Shown piece after piece: positions 16,217 through 25,279 of a stretch of DNA of 37,438 nt; within the stretch, counting starts at the first letter, position 1, and each line of letters starts with the position of its first letter. The stretch is from Alphaproteobacteria bacterium UBA6347. GTDB lineage: Bacteria; Pseudomonadota; Alphaproteobacteria; CAAGCB01; CAG-977. The position numbers and the translations under genes are program-made. The stretch lies in NCBI GenBank assembly GCA_002440235.1, contig DJRZ01000004.1:1-37438 (forward strand), read 5' to 3'. A model generated the notes under the pieces. It was not told where the DNA came from. It saw only the letters and a program-made list of their open reading frames with translations, and searched no databases.

Positions 16217-16782
16217 TTTCTTCCTTTCGCCGCGAAATCGTTGATTTTCGAAACGATCCGGCGCAACAGCCGCCCCATCGTTTCATCGCCGCACGCCACC
16301 CGCAGATCCGCCTGTTCGTAAAACGGACGGCGCACCGCCATCATATGTTCGATCACCGCGCGCGGGTTTTCGACGTTCAGCAAAGGACGGTGCGCCCTGC
16401 CCATCGTGTTGCGCGCGACGGCTTCAACCGACGCGTCCAGAAACAGCCCGACGGCTTTGGCTTTGACGTTCGCGCGCGTCGTTTCGGACAGAAAAGCCCC
16501 GCCGCCCGCCGCCAAAACGCACTTTTCGCCGTCCAGCAGACGCGCCATGATCCGCTGTTCCGCCTGACGGAACGCCGCTTCGCCGTAGCGTTCGAACAAA
16601 TAGCAGATGTCGCCGCCCCCCGCTTTTTCGATTTCGACGTCGGCGTCGACGAACGGCAGGGAATAAATCCGCGCCAGCCGTCTGCCGATGCTGCTTTTGC
16701 CGCAGCCGGGCATGCCGACCAGCACCAGCGTCCTGTCCAGCGGATAGGGGAAATGCAATACCGTTTCGTGTTTTTCGGGCAT
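16213..16782 (-). CDS. aroK: Shikimate kinase
   Basis: A 189-residue cytoplasmic enzyme that phosphorylates shikimate with ATP. Residues about 20-38 hold the P-loop LVGMPGCGKSSIGRRLA. DADVEIEKAGG gives the Asp that binds shikimate and Mg. FRQAEQ and LAAGGGAFL complete the substrate site, and GRAHRPLL lies in the lid. No convincing Shine-Dalgarno sequence precedes the ATG. First gene of the aroK-aroB-DUF2889-J-domain operon, divergent from the 46-residue peptide gene at 16891. Confidence 0.95.
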   Translation of the reverse strand: MPEKHETVLHFPYPLDRTLVLVGMPGCGKSSIGRRLARIYSLPFVDADVEIEKAGGGDICYLFERYGEAAFRQAEQRIMARLLDGEKCVLAAGGGAFLSETTRANVKAKAVGLFLDASVEAVARNTMGRAHRPLLNVENPRAVIEHMMAVRRPFYEQADLRVACGDETMGRLLRRIVSKINDFAAKGRK

Positions 16783-16890
16783 TTTTTTATTGTCGTCCGT
16801 TCGGTTGTCCTGTAAATCTAACGATATATTAACTTGATCGCGCGATAAGAAAAGAGATTTTTAATTCCGTCCGCGCAGAAAGGGAACAAA

Positions 16891-17031
16891 ATGCGTCGCA
16901 AAACCCGCTGGTACATCTATCCGATTGTTTTAGCCGTCGTCGGAATCGCCGTTTTTCTTGCCGTCCACGACATTCAAATTCCCAAAACGACCGTTGAAAA
17001 AGAAATCAGCTATGACCGGTTGCAAAAGTAA
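16891..17031 (+). CDS. 46-residue single-pass membrane peptide
   Basis: ATG at 16891 with AAAGGGAA just upstream and TAA at 17029-17031. A basic N-terminus (MRRKTRWY) is followed by a hydrophobic helix at about residues 9-25 (IYPIVLAVVGIAVFLAV) and a short polar tail likely facing the periplasm. Its last 20 bases overlap the start of the next gene in another frame, which supports translational coupling and a real gene. It has no recognised family. It heads the unit with the exported helical protein and xerD. Confidence 0.65.
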   Translation: MRRKTRWYIYPIVLAVVGIAVFLAVHDIQIPKTTVEKEISYDRLQK

Positions 17032-18649
17032 GCTTCTGGCGTTCGCCGCCGCGTTCGCCGCGCTGTCCGCCCCCGCGTTCGAAACAAAGGCGGCGCCGGA
17101 CGACGTCTACCTGATTCCGCCCGTGTCGCTGCTGCCGTCCAAAAAATCGGCGGCGAACGCGTTCGGACTGATCGAGGCGGACAAAAACGCCCCGCTGAAC
17201 GCGAACCTGTGGCAGAACACGGCGTTTCCGACCGTCGCCGAAAAATTCGGAAAGATTCCGCATCTTTTGCCCGCCGCCGCCGAAGACCTGCGCATGAAAC
17301 TGCTGCTGACGGCGGGAAATCCGCCGCAGGGAACGGTCGGGCAGGCTTTCGTCACGCTGAAGCTGAACCGCCTGTTCGAACGCGGCGCGACGGACGAGGC
17401 GTTCAAACTGGTTCACAAAATTCCCGAAAAAAGCCGCGCGACCGAACAGAACAAAATCAACGCCGACGTTTTGCTGACGCGGGATTTGCAGCCCGCCTGC
17501 TATCTGAACGACAGAAATTCCGACAGCGTGTTCTGGCTGCACCTTTCCGCCGTTTGCGCCGCATACGACAAAAACGCGCGCAAAACCGCCGCCGCGCTGG
17601 AATCGATTCGGGAACAAAGCCGCGCCGACGCCTTTATCGAAAACGCGGCGGAACATTTTTTGAACAACCGCCCCCTGACCGCCGTTCCCGCGACAGTGAC
17701 GCCGATCGCCGCCGCCGTGTGGCGCGCCGCGGGTCGTTCCCTGACGGAATTGAAGGGCAAGACAAACGCCCTGTGGTTTGAAAAAATGTTCGTCGCCGAC
17801 GACGCGATCCCCGTCGAAAAACGGCTGGCAACCGCCGAAAAGCTGGTTCAGCACGGCGTCCTGCCGCCCGCGAAACTGCGCATGTACTACCAGCAGGCGC
17901 GGACGTCGATGAACGCGTCCGCCCCCGAACTGACGCGCGCCCGCATGGTGCAGAACGCCGCCGCGCTGACGTCGACGCCGGACGACAACATGCGCAAGCA
18001 CCACTTTGTCAAACAGGGCATGCTTTCAGCCGAAGCGTCGGGCGTTTCCCGCGCTTTCGCGGCGGCGGCGAAAGACGTTCTGCAATCCCTGCGCCCCGAC
18101 GCGGACACCCTGCCCGACGGCGCGAAAATCATCAAAGCGTTCGCTTTGGCGGGGCTGGGCGACCAAGCCGTCGAATGGCAGACGAAAGCCGAACGGATCT
18201 TTCCCAAATCCGAAGCGGCGGCGAAAGGCTGGATCTACGCCCTGTTCGCGCAGCCCGACAAAAACAGGCGGTTTTTCATTTCGTCGCTGGAACGCCTGAT
18301 GGCTTACGCCGAAAAGAACGGCGAGGCGGACGCCGGTTTCATTCGCAAAATCGACCGCGTCATGCTGTTGTACAAACTGACCGGCATGATTCCCGAAAAC
18401 GAAAGCTGGTTTTATTCGTCGTTCGCCCCCGGTTCCCCGACCGCGGCGTACGCGGCGATGAAAAGCGCGCCGCCCTTGGCGAAAAACATGCCCGTCAGCA
18501 TCGCCGTTCTGGACGCGCTGGACGCGCTGGGCGGCGGGTTCGACGGACTGGCGCGCGCGGTCGCCCTGCTGAACGCCGCGGGATTGAACGACGCCGCCCG
18601 CGACATCGCCCTGCAATCGCTGGACGCCGCCCTGTCCGTCGATGAATAG
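17012..18649 (+). CDS. Exported Ala-rich helical-repeat protein upstream of xerD
   Basis: A 545-residue protein starting at the ATG at 17012, where it gains a signal peptide: basic start, hydrophobic core LLAFAAAFAALSAPAF, and a probable signal peptidase I site near residues 18-28. An upstream in-frame start (16958) would hide the signal. The mature part is almost wholly helical with many Ala, Arg and Lys and looks like an alpha-solenoid (TPR/Sel1-like spacing), though I cannot set clean repeats. It probably lies in the periplasm. Its stop overlaps xerD by eight bases. Function unknown. Confidence 0.75.
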   Translation: MTGCKSKLLAFAAAFAALSAPAFETKAAPDDVYLIPPVSLLPSKKSAANAFGLIEADKNAPLNANLWQNTAFPTVAEKFGKIPHLLPAAAEDLRMKLLLTAGNPPQGTVGQAFVTLKLNRLFERGATDEAFKLVHKIPEKSRATEQNKINADVLLTRDLQPACYLNDRNSDSVFWLHLSAVCAAYDKNARKTAAALESIREQSRADAFIENAAEHFLNNRPLTAVPATVTPIAAAVWRAAGRSLTELKGKTNALWFEKMFVADDAIPVEKRLATAEKLVQHGVLPPAKLRMYYQQARTSMNASAPELTRARMVQNAAALTSTPDDNMRKHHFVKQGMLSAEASGVSRAFAAAAKDVLQSLRPDADTLPDGAKIIKAFALAGLGDQAVEWQTKAERIFPKSEAAAKGWIYALFAQPDKNRRFFISSLERLMAYAEKNGEADAGFIRKIDRVMLLYKLTGMIPENESWFYSSFAPGSPTAAYAAMKSAPPLAKNMPVSIAVLDALDALGGGFDGLARAVALLNAAGLNDAARDIALQSLDAALSVDE

Positions 18650-19571
18650 GGATCTGATCGCCGCTTTCACGGAAACGATCGTCGCCGAACGCGGCGCGGC
18701 GGCGAACACGGTCGAAGCCTACACCCGCGATTTGGAAGACTGCGGCGGATTTCTGGATTCGAAACGACGCACGTTCGAAAACGCGACGGTCAGGGATCTG
18801 CGCGCGTATCTGGCGGATCTGGTCGCGCGGGACATGGCGCCGAAAACGCAGGCGCGCCGCCTGTCCGCCCTGCGCGAGTTTTACAAGTTCCTCTACACCG
18901 AAAAAATCCGCGCGGACAATCCCGCCGACGCGCTCGATTCCCCGAAAACGGGGCGTCCTTTGCCGAAATACCTGTCCGAAGACGAAATCACCCGCCTGTT
19001 CAACGCGATTCCGCGTTTGAAGCGGGCGGACAAAATCCGCATGAGCGCGCTGCTGGAAATCCTGTACGCGTCGGGACTGCGCGTGTCGGAACTGGTGTCC
19101 CTGCCCGCCGCCACCGCGAACGTGCGCGAAAACCATTTCATCGTGCGCGGCAAAGGGGACAAGGACCGCATGGTTCCCCTGACCGACGCGGCGAAGCGGG
19201 CTTTGGCTGACTGGGTCGCGGAACGCGAACGCACTTTGCCCAAGGGGCGCGGTTCGCGCTGGCTGTTTCCGTCGGCGGGCAAGACGGGACACCTGACGCG
19301 CGAAGCGTTCTACGTCGAACTGAAAGAGCTCGCCGTTCTGGCGGACATCGCGCCCGAACGCGTGTCGCCGCACGTTATCCGCCATTCGTTCGCCAGCCAC
19401 CTGATCGCCCGCGACGCCGACCTGCGCACCGTCCAGCAAATGCTGGGACACGCCGACATCGCGACGACGCAGATCTACACCCACATCTTGGACGACCGGC
19501 TGAAAAACACCGTCGCGAAGAACCACCCCCTCGCCGGCGTAAAGTTTTTTGACGAAATCTTAAAAAAGTGA
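18642..19571 (+). CDS. xerD: Site-specific tyrosine recombinase XerD
   Basis: A 309-residue recombinase of the XerCD system that resolves chromosome dimers at dif. An N-terminal SAM-like DNA-binding domain (1-95) precedes the catalytic domain. Catalytic residues visible: Arg in ASGLRVSELVSL, Lys in VRGKGDKDRMVPL, His-Arg in PHVIRHSFASHL, His in QMLGHADIATTQ, and Tyr in IYTHIL. The length and the typical core with QMLGHADI favour a housekeeping Xer, XerD rather than XerC, over a phage integrase. It overlaps the preceding gene, and no att-like repeats flank it. Confidence 0.9.
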   Translation: MNRDLIAAFTETIVAERGAAANTVEAYTRDLEDCGGFLDSKRRTFENATVRDLRAYLADLVARDMAPKTQARRLSALREFYKFLYTEKIRADNPADALDSPKTGRPLPKYLSEDEITRLFNAIPRLKRADKIRMSALLEILYASGLRVSELVSLPAATANVRENHFIVRGKGDKDRMVPLTDAAKRALADWVAERERTLPKGRGSRWLFPSAGKTGHLTREAFYVELKELAVLADIAPERVSPHVIRHSFASHLIARDADLRTVQQMLGHADIATTQIYTHILDDRLKNTVAKNHPLAGVKFFDEILKK

Positions 19572-19593
19572 AGACGAACGGGAAACTTGCCGT

Positions 19594-19599
19594 TATAAT
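19594..19599 (+). promoter_or_regulatory. Consensus -10 box directly before lptF (possible leaderless start)
   Basis: TATAAT at 19594-19599 lies seven bases before the lptF ATG (19607). Transcription would begin at about 19606, giving an mRNA with essentially no leader. No Shine-Dalgarno sequence is present there. The -35 region is poor. Confidence 0.45.
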
Positions 19600-19606
19600 C
19601 CCGCCT

Positions 19607-20809
19607 ATGAAGATAGTTACGAAATACATTTTAAAGCAAATGCTGTTCGGGTTCGTTCTGATCACGTCCGGACTGCTGATGATCGTATGGCTGTCGCAAT
19701 CCCTGCGCCTGTTCGACATGCTTTTAAATTCAAAGGTTTCCGTCTGGCTGTTCATTCGCCTGACGATGATGCTGATTCCCAGCTATCTGTCGATCATTTC
19801 GCCCATCGCGCTGTTTTCCGTCGCGCTGTTCACCTACAACCGCCTGATCACCGACCGCGAACTGATCATTCTGCGCGCCGCGGGCATGAGCCCCCTGCAG
19901 CTGGCGCGCCCCGTGACGACCATCGGCGTTGTTTTCACGCTGATCGGGTTTTACATTTCGCTGGTGCTGGTGCCGAACGCCACCGCCAATTTCCGCGAAC
20001 TGCGCTGGAAAATCAGCAACGACGTGTCGCACCTGCTGATTCAAGAGGGCGAATTCAACGACATTTCGAACGGCGTCACCGTTTATATCCGCAACAAAAA
20101 CAAGGACGGCACGCTGGAAGGCATCATCTTGCACGACCAGCATTCCCCCGACACGCAAATGACTCTGCTGGCTGAAAAGGGCGGCATCGTGTACCGCGAC
20201 GGCGTTCCGCAAATTTCGATGCACAACGGTTCCAGACAAGAGGTGTCGAACAAAAGCGGGCGTTTTTCCATTCTGTATTTCGACTATTACAATCTGGATT
20301 TCATATCGGGCAAGGACAAAGCCGCCAGCCGTTTCAAAAACCCCGGCGAACGCAGTCTGACCGAATTGCTGACGACGCCGCGCGACAAACTGCCGACCGA
20401 AAAGATTTTCCGCCGTTTCAGACTGGAAGGCTGCAAACGCCTGGCTCTGCCGTTTTACAACCTGTCGTTCATGCTGATCGCCGCGGCGGGGTTGCTGACC
20501 GGCAATTTCAACCGCCGCGGGCACGCGAAACGCATCGTGTCGACTGTTTTGATCATGGCGGCGGTGCAGGTGTTCGCGCTGGGGATCGACAACCTGTGCA
20601 TGCGCAATCCGGCGTGTCTGCCGCTGCTGTTCGTCCCCGCCCTGCTGCCGACGGCGGTCTGCCTGTACGTTTTAAAACACGCGGGCGAATTCGACGTCGC
20701 AAAGATCAAAGCGTTGCGGGATAAAATCAGATCGTTCAAATTCCGCGTCCCCGAAAAGTCCAAGCCGGCTTCGTTCAAGCCCAAAAAGAAGAAAGGCGGC
20801 AGAGCATGA
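19607..20809 (+). CDS. lptF: LPS export permease LptF
   Basis: A 400-residue inner-membrane protein. With LptG and the ATPase LptB it extracts LPS from the inner membrane and passes it to the LptC/A bridge. Helices are at about residues 10-35, 50-75 and 95-120; a large periplasmic beta-jellyroll domain (about 130-270) follows, then three helices (about 280-370). Signatures are YNRLITDRELIILRAAGMSP and MSLLIPSYL-like helix 2. The C-terminus is a Lys-rich tail (KPKKKKGGRA). The ATG at 19607 is preferred; an in-frame GTG at 19568 sits just before the xerD stop. It overlaps lptD by four bases; no lptG is found here. Confidence 0.9.
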   Translation: MKIVTKYILKQMLFGFVLITSGLLMIVWLSQSLRLFDMLLNSKVSVWLFIRLTMMLIPSYLSIISPIALFSVALFTYNRLITDRELIILRAAGMSPLQLARPVTTIGVVFTLIGFYISLVLVPNATANFRELRWKISNDVSHLLIQEGEFNDISNGVTVYIRNKNKDGTLEGIILHDQHSPDTQMTLLAEKGGIVYRDGVPQISMHNGSRQEVSNKSGRFSILYFDYYNLDFISGKDKAASRFKNPGERSLTELLTTPRDKLPTEKIFRRFRLEGCKRLALPFYNLSFMLIAAAGLLTGNFNRRGHAKRIVSTVLIMAAVQVFALGIDNLCMRNPACLPLLFVPALLPTAVCLYVLKHAGEFDVAKIKALRDKIRSFKFRVPEKSKPASFKPKKKKGGRA

Positions 20810-22920
20810 ACCCCCTCGCCTTGATTTTGGCGCTGGCGCTGTTCCCGTTCGGCGCGGCGGCGGCGGACAAAAAAACGCCCGTCGATTTTTCCGCCGACGA
20901 ACTGACTTACGACCGTTCCCTGAATTTGATCATCGCGCGCGGCAACGTGACGTTTTCGCAAAACGATTCGTCCCTGCGCGCCGACCACGTCAACTACAGC
21001 GCGGACGACGGAGTTGTCATCGCGTCCGGAAACGTCGAAATCTACACGCCGGACGGCGGGCTGATGCGCGCGAACTACGCCAGACTGTCGGGGGATTTAA
21101 AGGACGGACTGATCAGGAAAATCCGCTACACGCTGTCCGACAAATCCGTTCTGACCGCCAAGGACGCCGAACACATTCAGGGCGACATCACCGAATTTAC
21201 GGACGTCGCCTACTCTTCCTGCGATTTTTGCGAAGACGGATCCCGTTTCTGGGAAATCAAAGCCAAACGCATGACGCACGACAAAGCCGAAAAAAGCATG
21301 ACGGCGCGCAACGCGACGATGACGGTCGCCGACGTGCCGATTTTGTACATACCGTATTTTTCCTACCCCGATCCGACGGTCAAGCGCAAATCGGGATTTC
21401 TGCTGCCGGGGTTCAAATCCAACAAAGCCATGGGCGCGGGCGTGACCGTCCCCTATTATTGGGAAATCAACCCCTACACGGATTTGACGCTGACGCCGTG
21501 GATCGCGACCAAAGGCGTTTTGTGGTCGGGCGATTTCCGCCGCAACTTCACGCGGGGGGAAACGGAAGTCAAGGGATCGTTCATTCGTCAGGACGGGCGC
21601 GACCGCTACAACATCGACGCGACCGCCGAATGGCACGTCACGGACGTCTGGCGCGCGAGCCTGAACGTCGACACGGCGTCGGACGACACCTATCTGCGCC
21701 GTTACGGGTTGCGCGACACCGGCACTTACGACCCGTGGCTGAAATCCGACCTCAACATCGAAGCGTTGACGGCGGATACCTATTTTTACGCCGGCGGAGC
21801 ACATTACCAGAACATGCGTTCCGACATCGCCGACGACACGATTCCCGAAACCGTCCCGCAAATGCGTTTTTCGCATGTGGCGGCGCCGTCCGAATCCGGC
21901 GGGTATTGGAGCTTTGACGCGGACGCCGTTTCGCTGTCGCGCAAAACCGGCGACGACAGCCGCCGCGCCACGGTCGAAGCGGGCTGGCATCTGCCGGGGA
22001 TCACCGGTTTCGGCGCCGTGTACGATTTCCACGCCTCCGCTTTGGCAAGCGCGTACAGAATCGACGATTACGCCTATGTCGGCGACGGCGGCGGCGTGAA
22101 AACCTTTAACGGCGAAGTCGCGGCGTTCAACCCGCAGGCGTCGTTGAAAGTCAGCTATCCGTTCGTGTCGGTCGGCGAAAACTACAACCAGATTTTCGAA
22201 CCGGTCGTAATGGGAGTCGTCGCGCCCAATTCCGAAAATTCGCGCAAGATTCCCAACGAGGACAGCAGCGATTTGGAATTTGACGACACCAACCTGTTTT
22301 CGGAAAAGCGGTTTGCGGGCTACGACGTGTTCGAACCGGGATCGCGCGTCAACTACGGATTGAAATGGAGCGCCTACGGCAAAAAAAGCGGTTCCGTTTC
22401 CGTTTTGGTCGGGCAAAGCTACCGTTTCAACAAATCTTACGAATTTCCGGCGGATTCCGGATTGGCGGAACAGGCGTCGGACATTGTGGGACGCGTCGGG
22501 ATTTATCCGAACGACTTTATCGGATTGCAGTACGCTTTCCGCATGAACCGCAAAACGCTGGATTTAAACCGCAGCGATTTGACGCTGGGCGTCGGCAACG
22601 ACCTGTTGCGCGTGTCCGCGACCTACATCAACCTGAAAAGCCGGAAATCCGCCTTTTCAGCGTACAGCAACCGCGAAGAGCTGGAATACGCCGCTACGTC
22701 GCACCTGACCCGATACTGGCAGTTGAAATTCAACCAGCGCGTCAACCTGTCCAAAGGCGGCGGCGTTCTGGAAACCGGCGGCTATCTGCGCTACGAGGAC
22801 GAATGCTTCGCCTTGGAAACGGGGCTGAAAAAGGATTACACCTACGACCGCGACTATTCCAGCGGGACGTCTTTCCGTTTCGGCGTCGAATTCAAACCGT
22901 TCGGCACGTTTAACATGTAA
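20806..22920 (+). CDS. lptD: LPS-assembly outer-membrane protein LptD
   Basis: A 704-residue outer-membrane protein that inserts LPS into the outer leaflet. The signal peptide covers residues 1-20 (core LALILALALFPFGAAA). An OstA/LptA-like beta-jellyroll spans about 24-130 (VDFSADELTYDR). CDFC at 139-142 could provide a disulfide. The rest is a long beta-barrel with alternating aromatic strands (VADVPILYIPYFSYPDPTVK is a family hallmark), ending in a C-terminal hydrophobic/aromatic strand. Slightly shorter than enterobacterial LptD but normal for alphaproteobacteria. ATG overlaps the lptF stop. Confidence 0.95.
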   Translation: MNPLALILALALFPFGAAAADKKTPVDFSADELTYDRSLNLIIARGNVTFSQNDSSLRADHVNYSADDGVVIASGNVEIYTPDGGLMRANYARLSGDLKDGLIRKIRYTLSDKSVLTAKDAEHIQGDITEFTDVAYSSCDFCEDGSRFWEIKAKRMTHDKAEKSMTARNATMTVADVPILYIPYFSYPDPTVKRKSGFLLPGFKSNKAMGAGVTVPYYWEINPYTDLTLTPWIATKGVLWSGDFRRNFTRGETEVKGSFIRQDGRDRYNIDATAEWHVTDVWRASLNVDTASDDTYLRRYGLRDTGTYDPWLKSDLNIEALTADTYFYAGGAHYQNMRSDIADDTIPETVPQMRFSHVAAPSESGGYWSFDADAVSLSRKTGDDSRRATVEAGWHLPGITGFGAVYDFHASALASAYRIDDYAYVGDGGGVKTFNGEVAAFNPQASLKVSYPFVSVGENYNQIFEPVVMGVVAPNSENSRKIPNEDSSDLEFDDTNLFSEKRFAGYDVFEPGSRVNYGLKWSAYGKKSGSVSVLVGQSYRFNKSYEFPADSGLAEQASDIVGRVGIYPNDFIGLQYAFRMNRKTLDLNRSDLTLGVGNDLLRVSATYINLKSRKSAFSAYSNREELEYAATSHLTRYWQLKFNQRVNLSKGGGVLETGGYLRYEDECFALETGLKKDYTYDRDYSSGTSFRFGVEFKPFGTFNM

Positions 22921-22932
22921 AGGGGAAACGAC

Positions 22933-24132
22933 GTGAAGAAAACCTGTTTGTTCACAGCCTTTTTCCTGCTGTCGCCGGCGTTTTCCGTTCCGGCGGGCAT
23001 TCTGGCGGTGGTGAACGACGACATCGTTTCCGACCGCGATTTCGACCGCCGCGCCGACTTTATCCGTCTGACGAACCAAGCCGACCCGTCGCGAAAGGAT
23101 ATCCGCGACAGAATCCTGAAACAGCTGATCGACGAAAAGCTGAAACAACAGGCGGCGCGCGCCGCGGGCGTCGCCGTTTCCGACGACGAAGTCGACAACG
23201 CCGTGCGCGTGACTTTGCGCCAAAACGGGCTGGACTACGACGCCGTCGTCAAACTGTTGCGTAAAAACGATCTGCCGCTTTCGGTGATCGAAGACCAAAT
23301 CAAAAGCGACCTGCTGTTCCTGCGCGCCGTAAAAAAAACCGAAGGTCACCGCGCCGAGGTGACCGAACGCGACGTCGACGCCAAAATCGGCGAAATCAAA
23401 GAACAAAGCAACCAGAAACACTATCTGGTTTCCGAAATCCTCCTGCCCGTCGACAGCCCCGACAGGGACGGCGAAACCTACGGTCTGGCGATGAGCCTGA
23501 TCATGCGTCTGCGCGACGGCGAAGCGTTCGAAGACATCGCGAAACGGTATTCCGCAAGGGCTGAACCGATCTGGGTCGGCGAAAAAACGCTTTCCCCCGC
23601 CGAAAAGGAGGAGCTTTCCGTCATGCGCGAAGGTCAGCTGAGCCAGCCCGTCAAAACGGCAGAGGGATACAAGCTGATCGTCCTGCACGCCGTGCGCGAT
23701 CCCGAATCCCCCGACGAAAGGCAAAAACTCGTGCGGTTGACGCAAATGTTCCTGCCCGACGGACTGCCGGCGGAAAAACGCGCGGCGGCTTTGCGCGACG
23801 CGAACATGACGCGCGGTTCGTGCGACCAGTTCGCCCGCGTGGCGGAGGAATTGAAAACGACGCCCCGCGTCGATTTGGGCAAAATGCCCGAAAACGCCCT
23901 GCCCGCCCCGATACGGGCGGTCGTCGCGCGCGCGGGACTGCTGGAACCGACCGCGCCCCTGCCGATCGAGGGCGGAGATCTGGTTTTCATGGTGTGTTCG
24001 CGCGAAACGGCGTCGGCTCTGCCGGCGAAGGACGAAATCCGCGCCCGCATCGAATCCGACAGAATCGAAACGCTGGCGCAGCGCCGTCTGCGCGAACTGC
24101 GCCGCGCCGCCGTGACGGAGATACGACAATGA
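22933..24132 (+). CDS. surA: Periplasmic chaperone / peptidyl-prolyl isomerase SurA
   Basis: A 399-residue protein that escorts outer-membrane proteins, including LptD, across the periplasm. GTG start with AGGGGAAA eight bases before. Signal peptide at residues 1-20 (LFTAFFLLSPAFSVPA). The SurA N-domain begins ILAVVNDDIVSDRDFDRR, with the helix KQLIDEKLKQQAARAAGV. A parvulin-type domain follows at about 160-265 (YLVSEILLPV ... AKRYSA ... GQLSQPVKTAEGYKLIVL). The C-terminal part completes the chaperone core. Only one clear parvulin domain is seen, as in many alphaproteobacteria. Follows lptD by 12 bases. Confidence 0.92.
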   Translation: MKKTCLFTAFFLLSPAFSVPAGILAVVNDDIVSDRDFDRRADFIRLTNQADPSRKDIRDRILKQLIDEKLKQQAARAAGVAVSDDEVDNAVRVTLRQNGLDYDAVVKLLRKNDLPLSVIEDQIKSDLLFLRAVKKTEGHRAEVTERDVDAKIGEIKEQSNQKHYLVSEILLPVDSPDRDGETYGLAMSLIMRLRDGEAFEDIAKRYSARAEPIWVGEKTLSPAEKEELSVMREGQLSQPVKTAEGYKLIVLHAVRDPESPDERQKLVRLTQMFLPDGLPAEKRAAALRDANMTRGSCDQFARVAEELKTTPRVDLGKMPENALPAPIRAVVARAGLLEPTAPLPIEGGDLVFMVCSRETASALPAKDEIRARIESDRIETLAQRRLRELRRAAVTEIRQ

Positions 24133-24965
24133 CGACGCTTCCCCCTTTGCGCGACGTGATCGCCGCCTACGGACTGTCCGCGAAAAAAACGCTGGGGCAG
24201 AACTTCATTTTAGACACGAACCTGCTGGACAAAATCGCGCGGGCGTCGAAATCCCGCGATCCCGAACCGTTCGAAAACGGAACGGTCATCGAAGTCGGTC
24301 CCGGTCCCGGCGGCGTGACGCGCGCCATACTGGACAACGGCGCGAAACGCCTGACCGTCATTGAAAAGGACGAACGCTGTCTGGGACTGCTGAACGACGT
24401 CGCGGACGCCTATCCCGACCGTCTGACAGTTCTGAACGCCGACGCGCTGACCGTCGACGCGGCGGATCTGGGCGCGGCGCCCCGATCGGTCATATCGAAC
24501 CTGCCCTACAACGTCGGCACTTTGCTGTTGACAGGGTGGCTGAAACGGGCGCGCGATTTTTCGTCCTTTACGCTGATGTTTCAAAAAGAGGTCGCCGAAC
24601 GGCTGATCGCCCGTCCCCGTTCCGCCGATTACGGGCGGCTGTCGATTTTGACGCAATGGCTGTGCGAAGCCGAAATCCTATTCACCGTGCCGCCCGCGTG
24701 CTTCACCCCGCCGCCGAAAGTCACGTCCGCCGTCGTGTTTCTGCGCCCCCGCGAAAAGCCCTTGGCGGACGCGCGGGCGGATTTGCTGGAACGCGTCACC
24801 GCGGCGGCGTTCAACCAGCGGCGCAAGATGTTGCGGTCTTCGCTGAAAACCGCCGGCGATCCCGCAAGGCTGTGCGCGGCGGCGGGCGTTCCCGAAACCG
24901 CGCGGGCGGAGGAAATCACCGTCGAACAATTCTGCGCCATGGCGAAATGTTTGGAGGAATCGTAA
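24129..24965 (+). CDS. rsmA: 16S rRNA (adenine1518-N6/adenine1519-N6)-dimethyltransferase
   Basis: A 278-residue enzyme (KsgA) that dimethylates two adjacent adenines in 16S rRNA helix 45 using SAM. Motifs: KKTLGQNFILDTNLLDKIA, the SAM loop VIEVGPGPGGVTRAIL, acidic VIEKDERC, NADAL, and the catalytic NLPYNVGTLLL. The start at 24129 overlaps the surA stop (ATGA). The C-terminal domain has FNQRRKMLRSSLK. Neighbouring surA and lptD is the usual order, although the pdxA gene often found between surA and rsmA is absent. Confidence 0.96.
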   Translation: MTTLPPLRDVIAAYGLSAKKTLGQNFILDTNLLDKIARASKSRDPEPFENGTVIEVGPGPGGVTRAILDNGAKRLTVIEKDERCLGLLNDVADAYPDRLTVLNADALTVDAADLGAAPRSVISNLPYNVGTLLLTGWLKRARDFSSFTLMFQKEVAERLIARPRSADYGRLSILTQWLCEAEILFTVPPACFTPPPKVTSAVVFLRPREKPLADARADLLERVTAAAFNQRRKMLRSSLKTAGDPARLCAAAGVPETARAEEITVEQFCAMAKCLEES

Positions 24966-25279
24966 TGCTGTCCGCTTTGCTGTCGTCTTTGGTTTTGCCG
25001 GCGTATCTGCTGTTGAAGGGATACGGCTGGCTGGTTTTGGCGGCGTTTGTCCTGTCGTGGCTGCGCGCCCTGAACGCGCTGAACCCGTACAGCCCCGCCG
25101 TGCGGTCGGTTTGCCGTTTCATCGACGCGGCGACCGAACCGTATTTGAAAATCTTTCGCCGCTTTATCCCGCCCGCCGGCATGCTGGACGTGTCGGCGAT
25201 GGTCGCCTGGCTGGCGTTGATTTTCCTGCAAGGCTTCGTTCCAGCCCTGCTGAACAATCTGGCGGCGGCTTTGGCATGA
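24965..25279 (+). CDS. yggT: YggT family membrane protein
   Basis: A 104-residue protein with two hydrophobic regions (about 5-32 and 74-100) flanking the family hallmark NPYSPAVRSVCRFIDAATEP-YLKIFRRFIPP. YggT proteins sit in the inner membrane; links to osmotic tolerance and to division-plane processes have been reported, but the mechanism is unknown. The ATG shares one base with the rsmA stop (TAATG), and the stop overlaps the DUF167 gene by four bases. Confidence 0.9.
   Translation: MLSALLSSLVLPAYLLLKGYGWLVLAAFVLSWLRALNALNPYSPAVRSVCRFIDAATEPYLKIFRRFIPPAGMLDVSAMVAWLALIFLQGFVPALLNNLAAALA

Noticed and set aside
16783..16890. Promoters in the aroK / small-peptide divergent region
   Set aside because: Several weak -10-like and -35-like sequences and a 10-bp palindrome (ATCGCGCGAT) occur, but none stands out enough to annotate.
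18642..19571. Tyrosine recombinase as a phage or island integrase
   Set aside because: The sequence and length fit housekeeping XerD, it overlaps its neighbour gene, and no att repeats or phage genes flank it.
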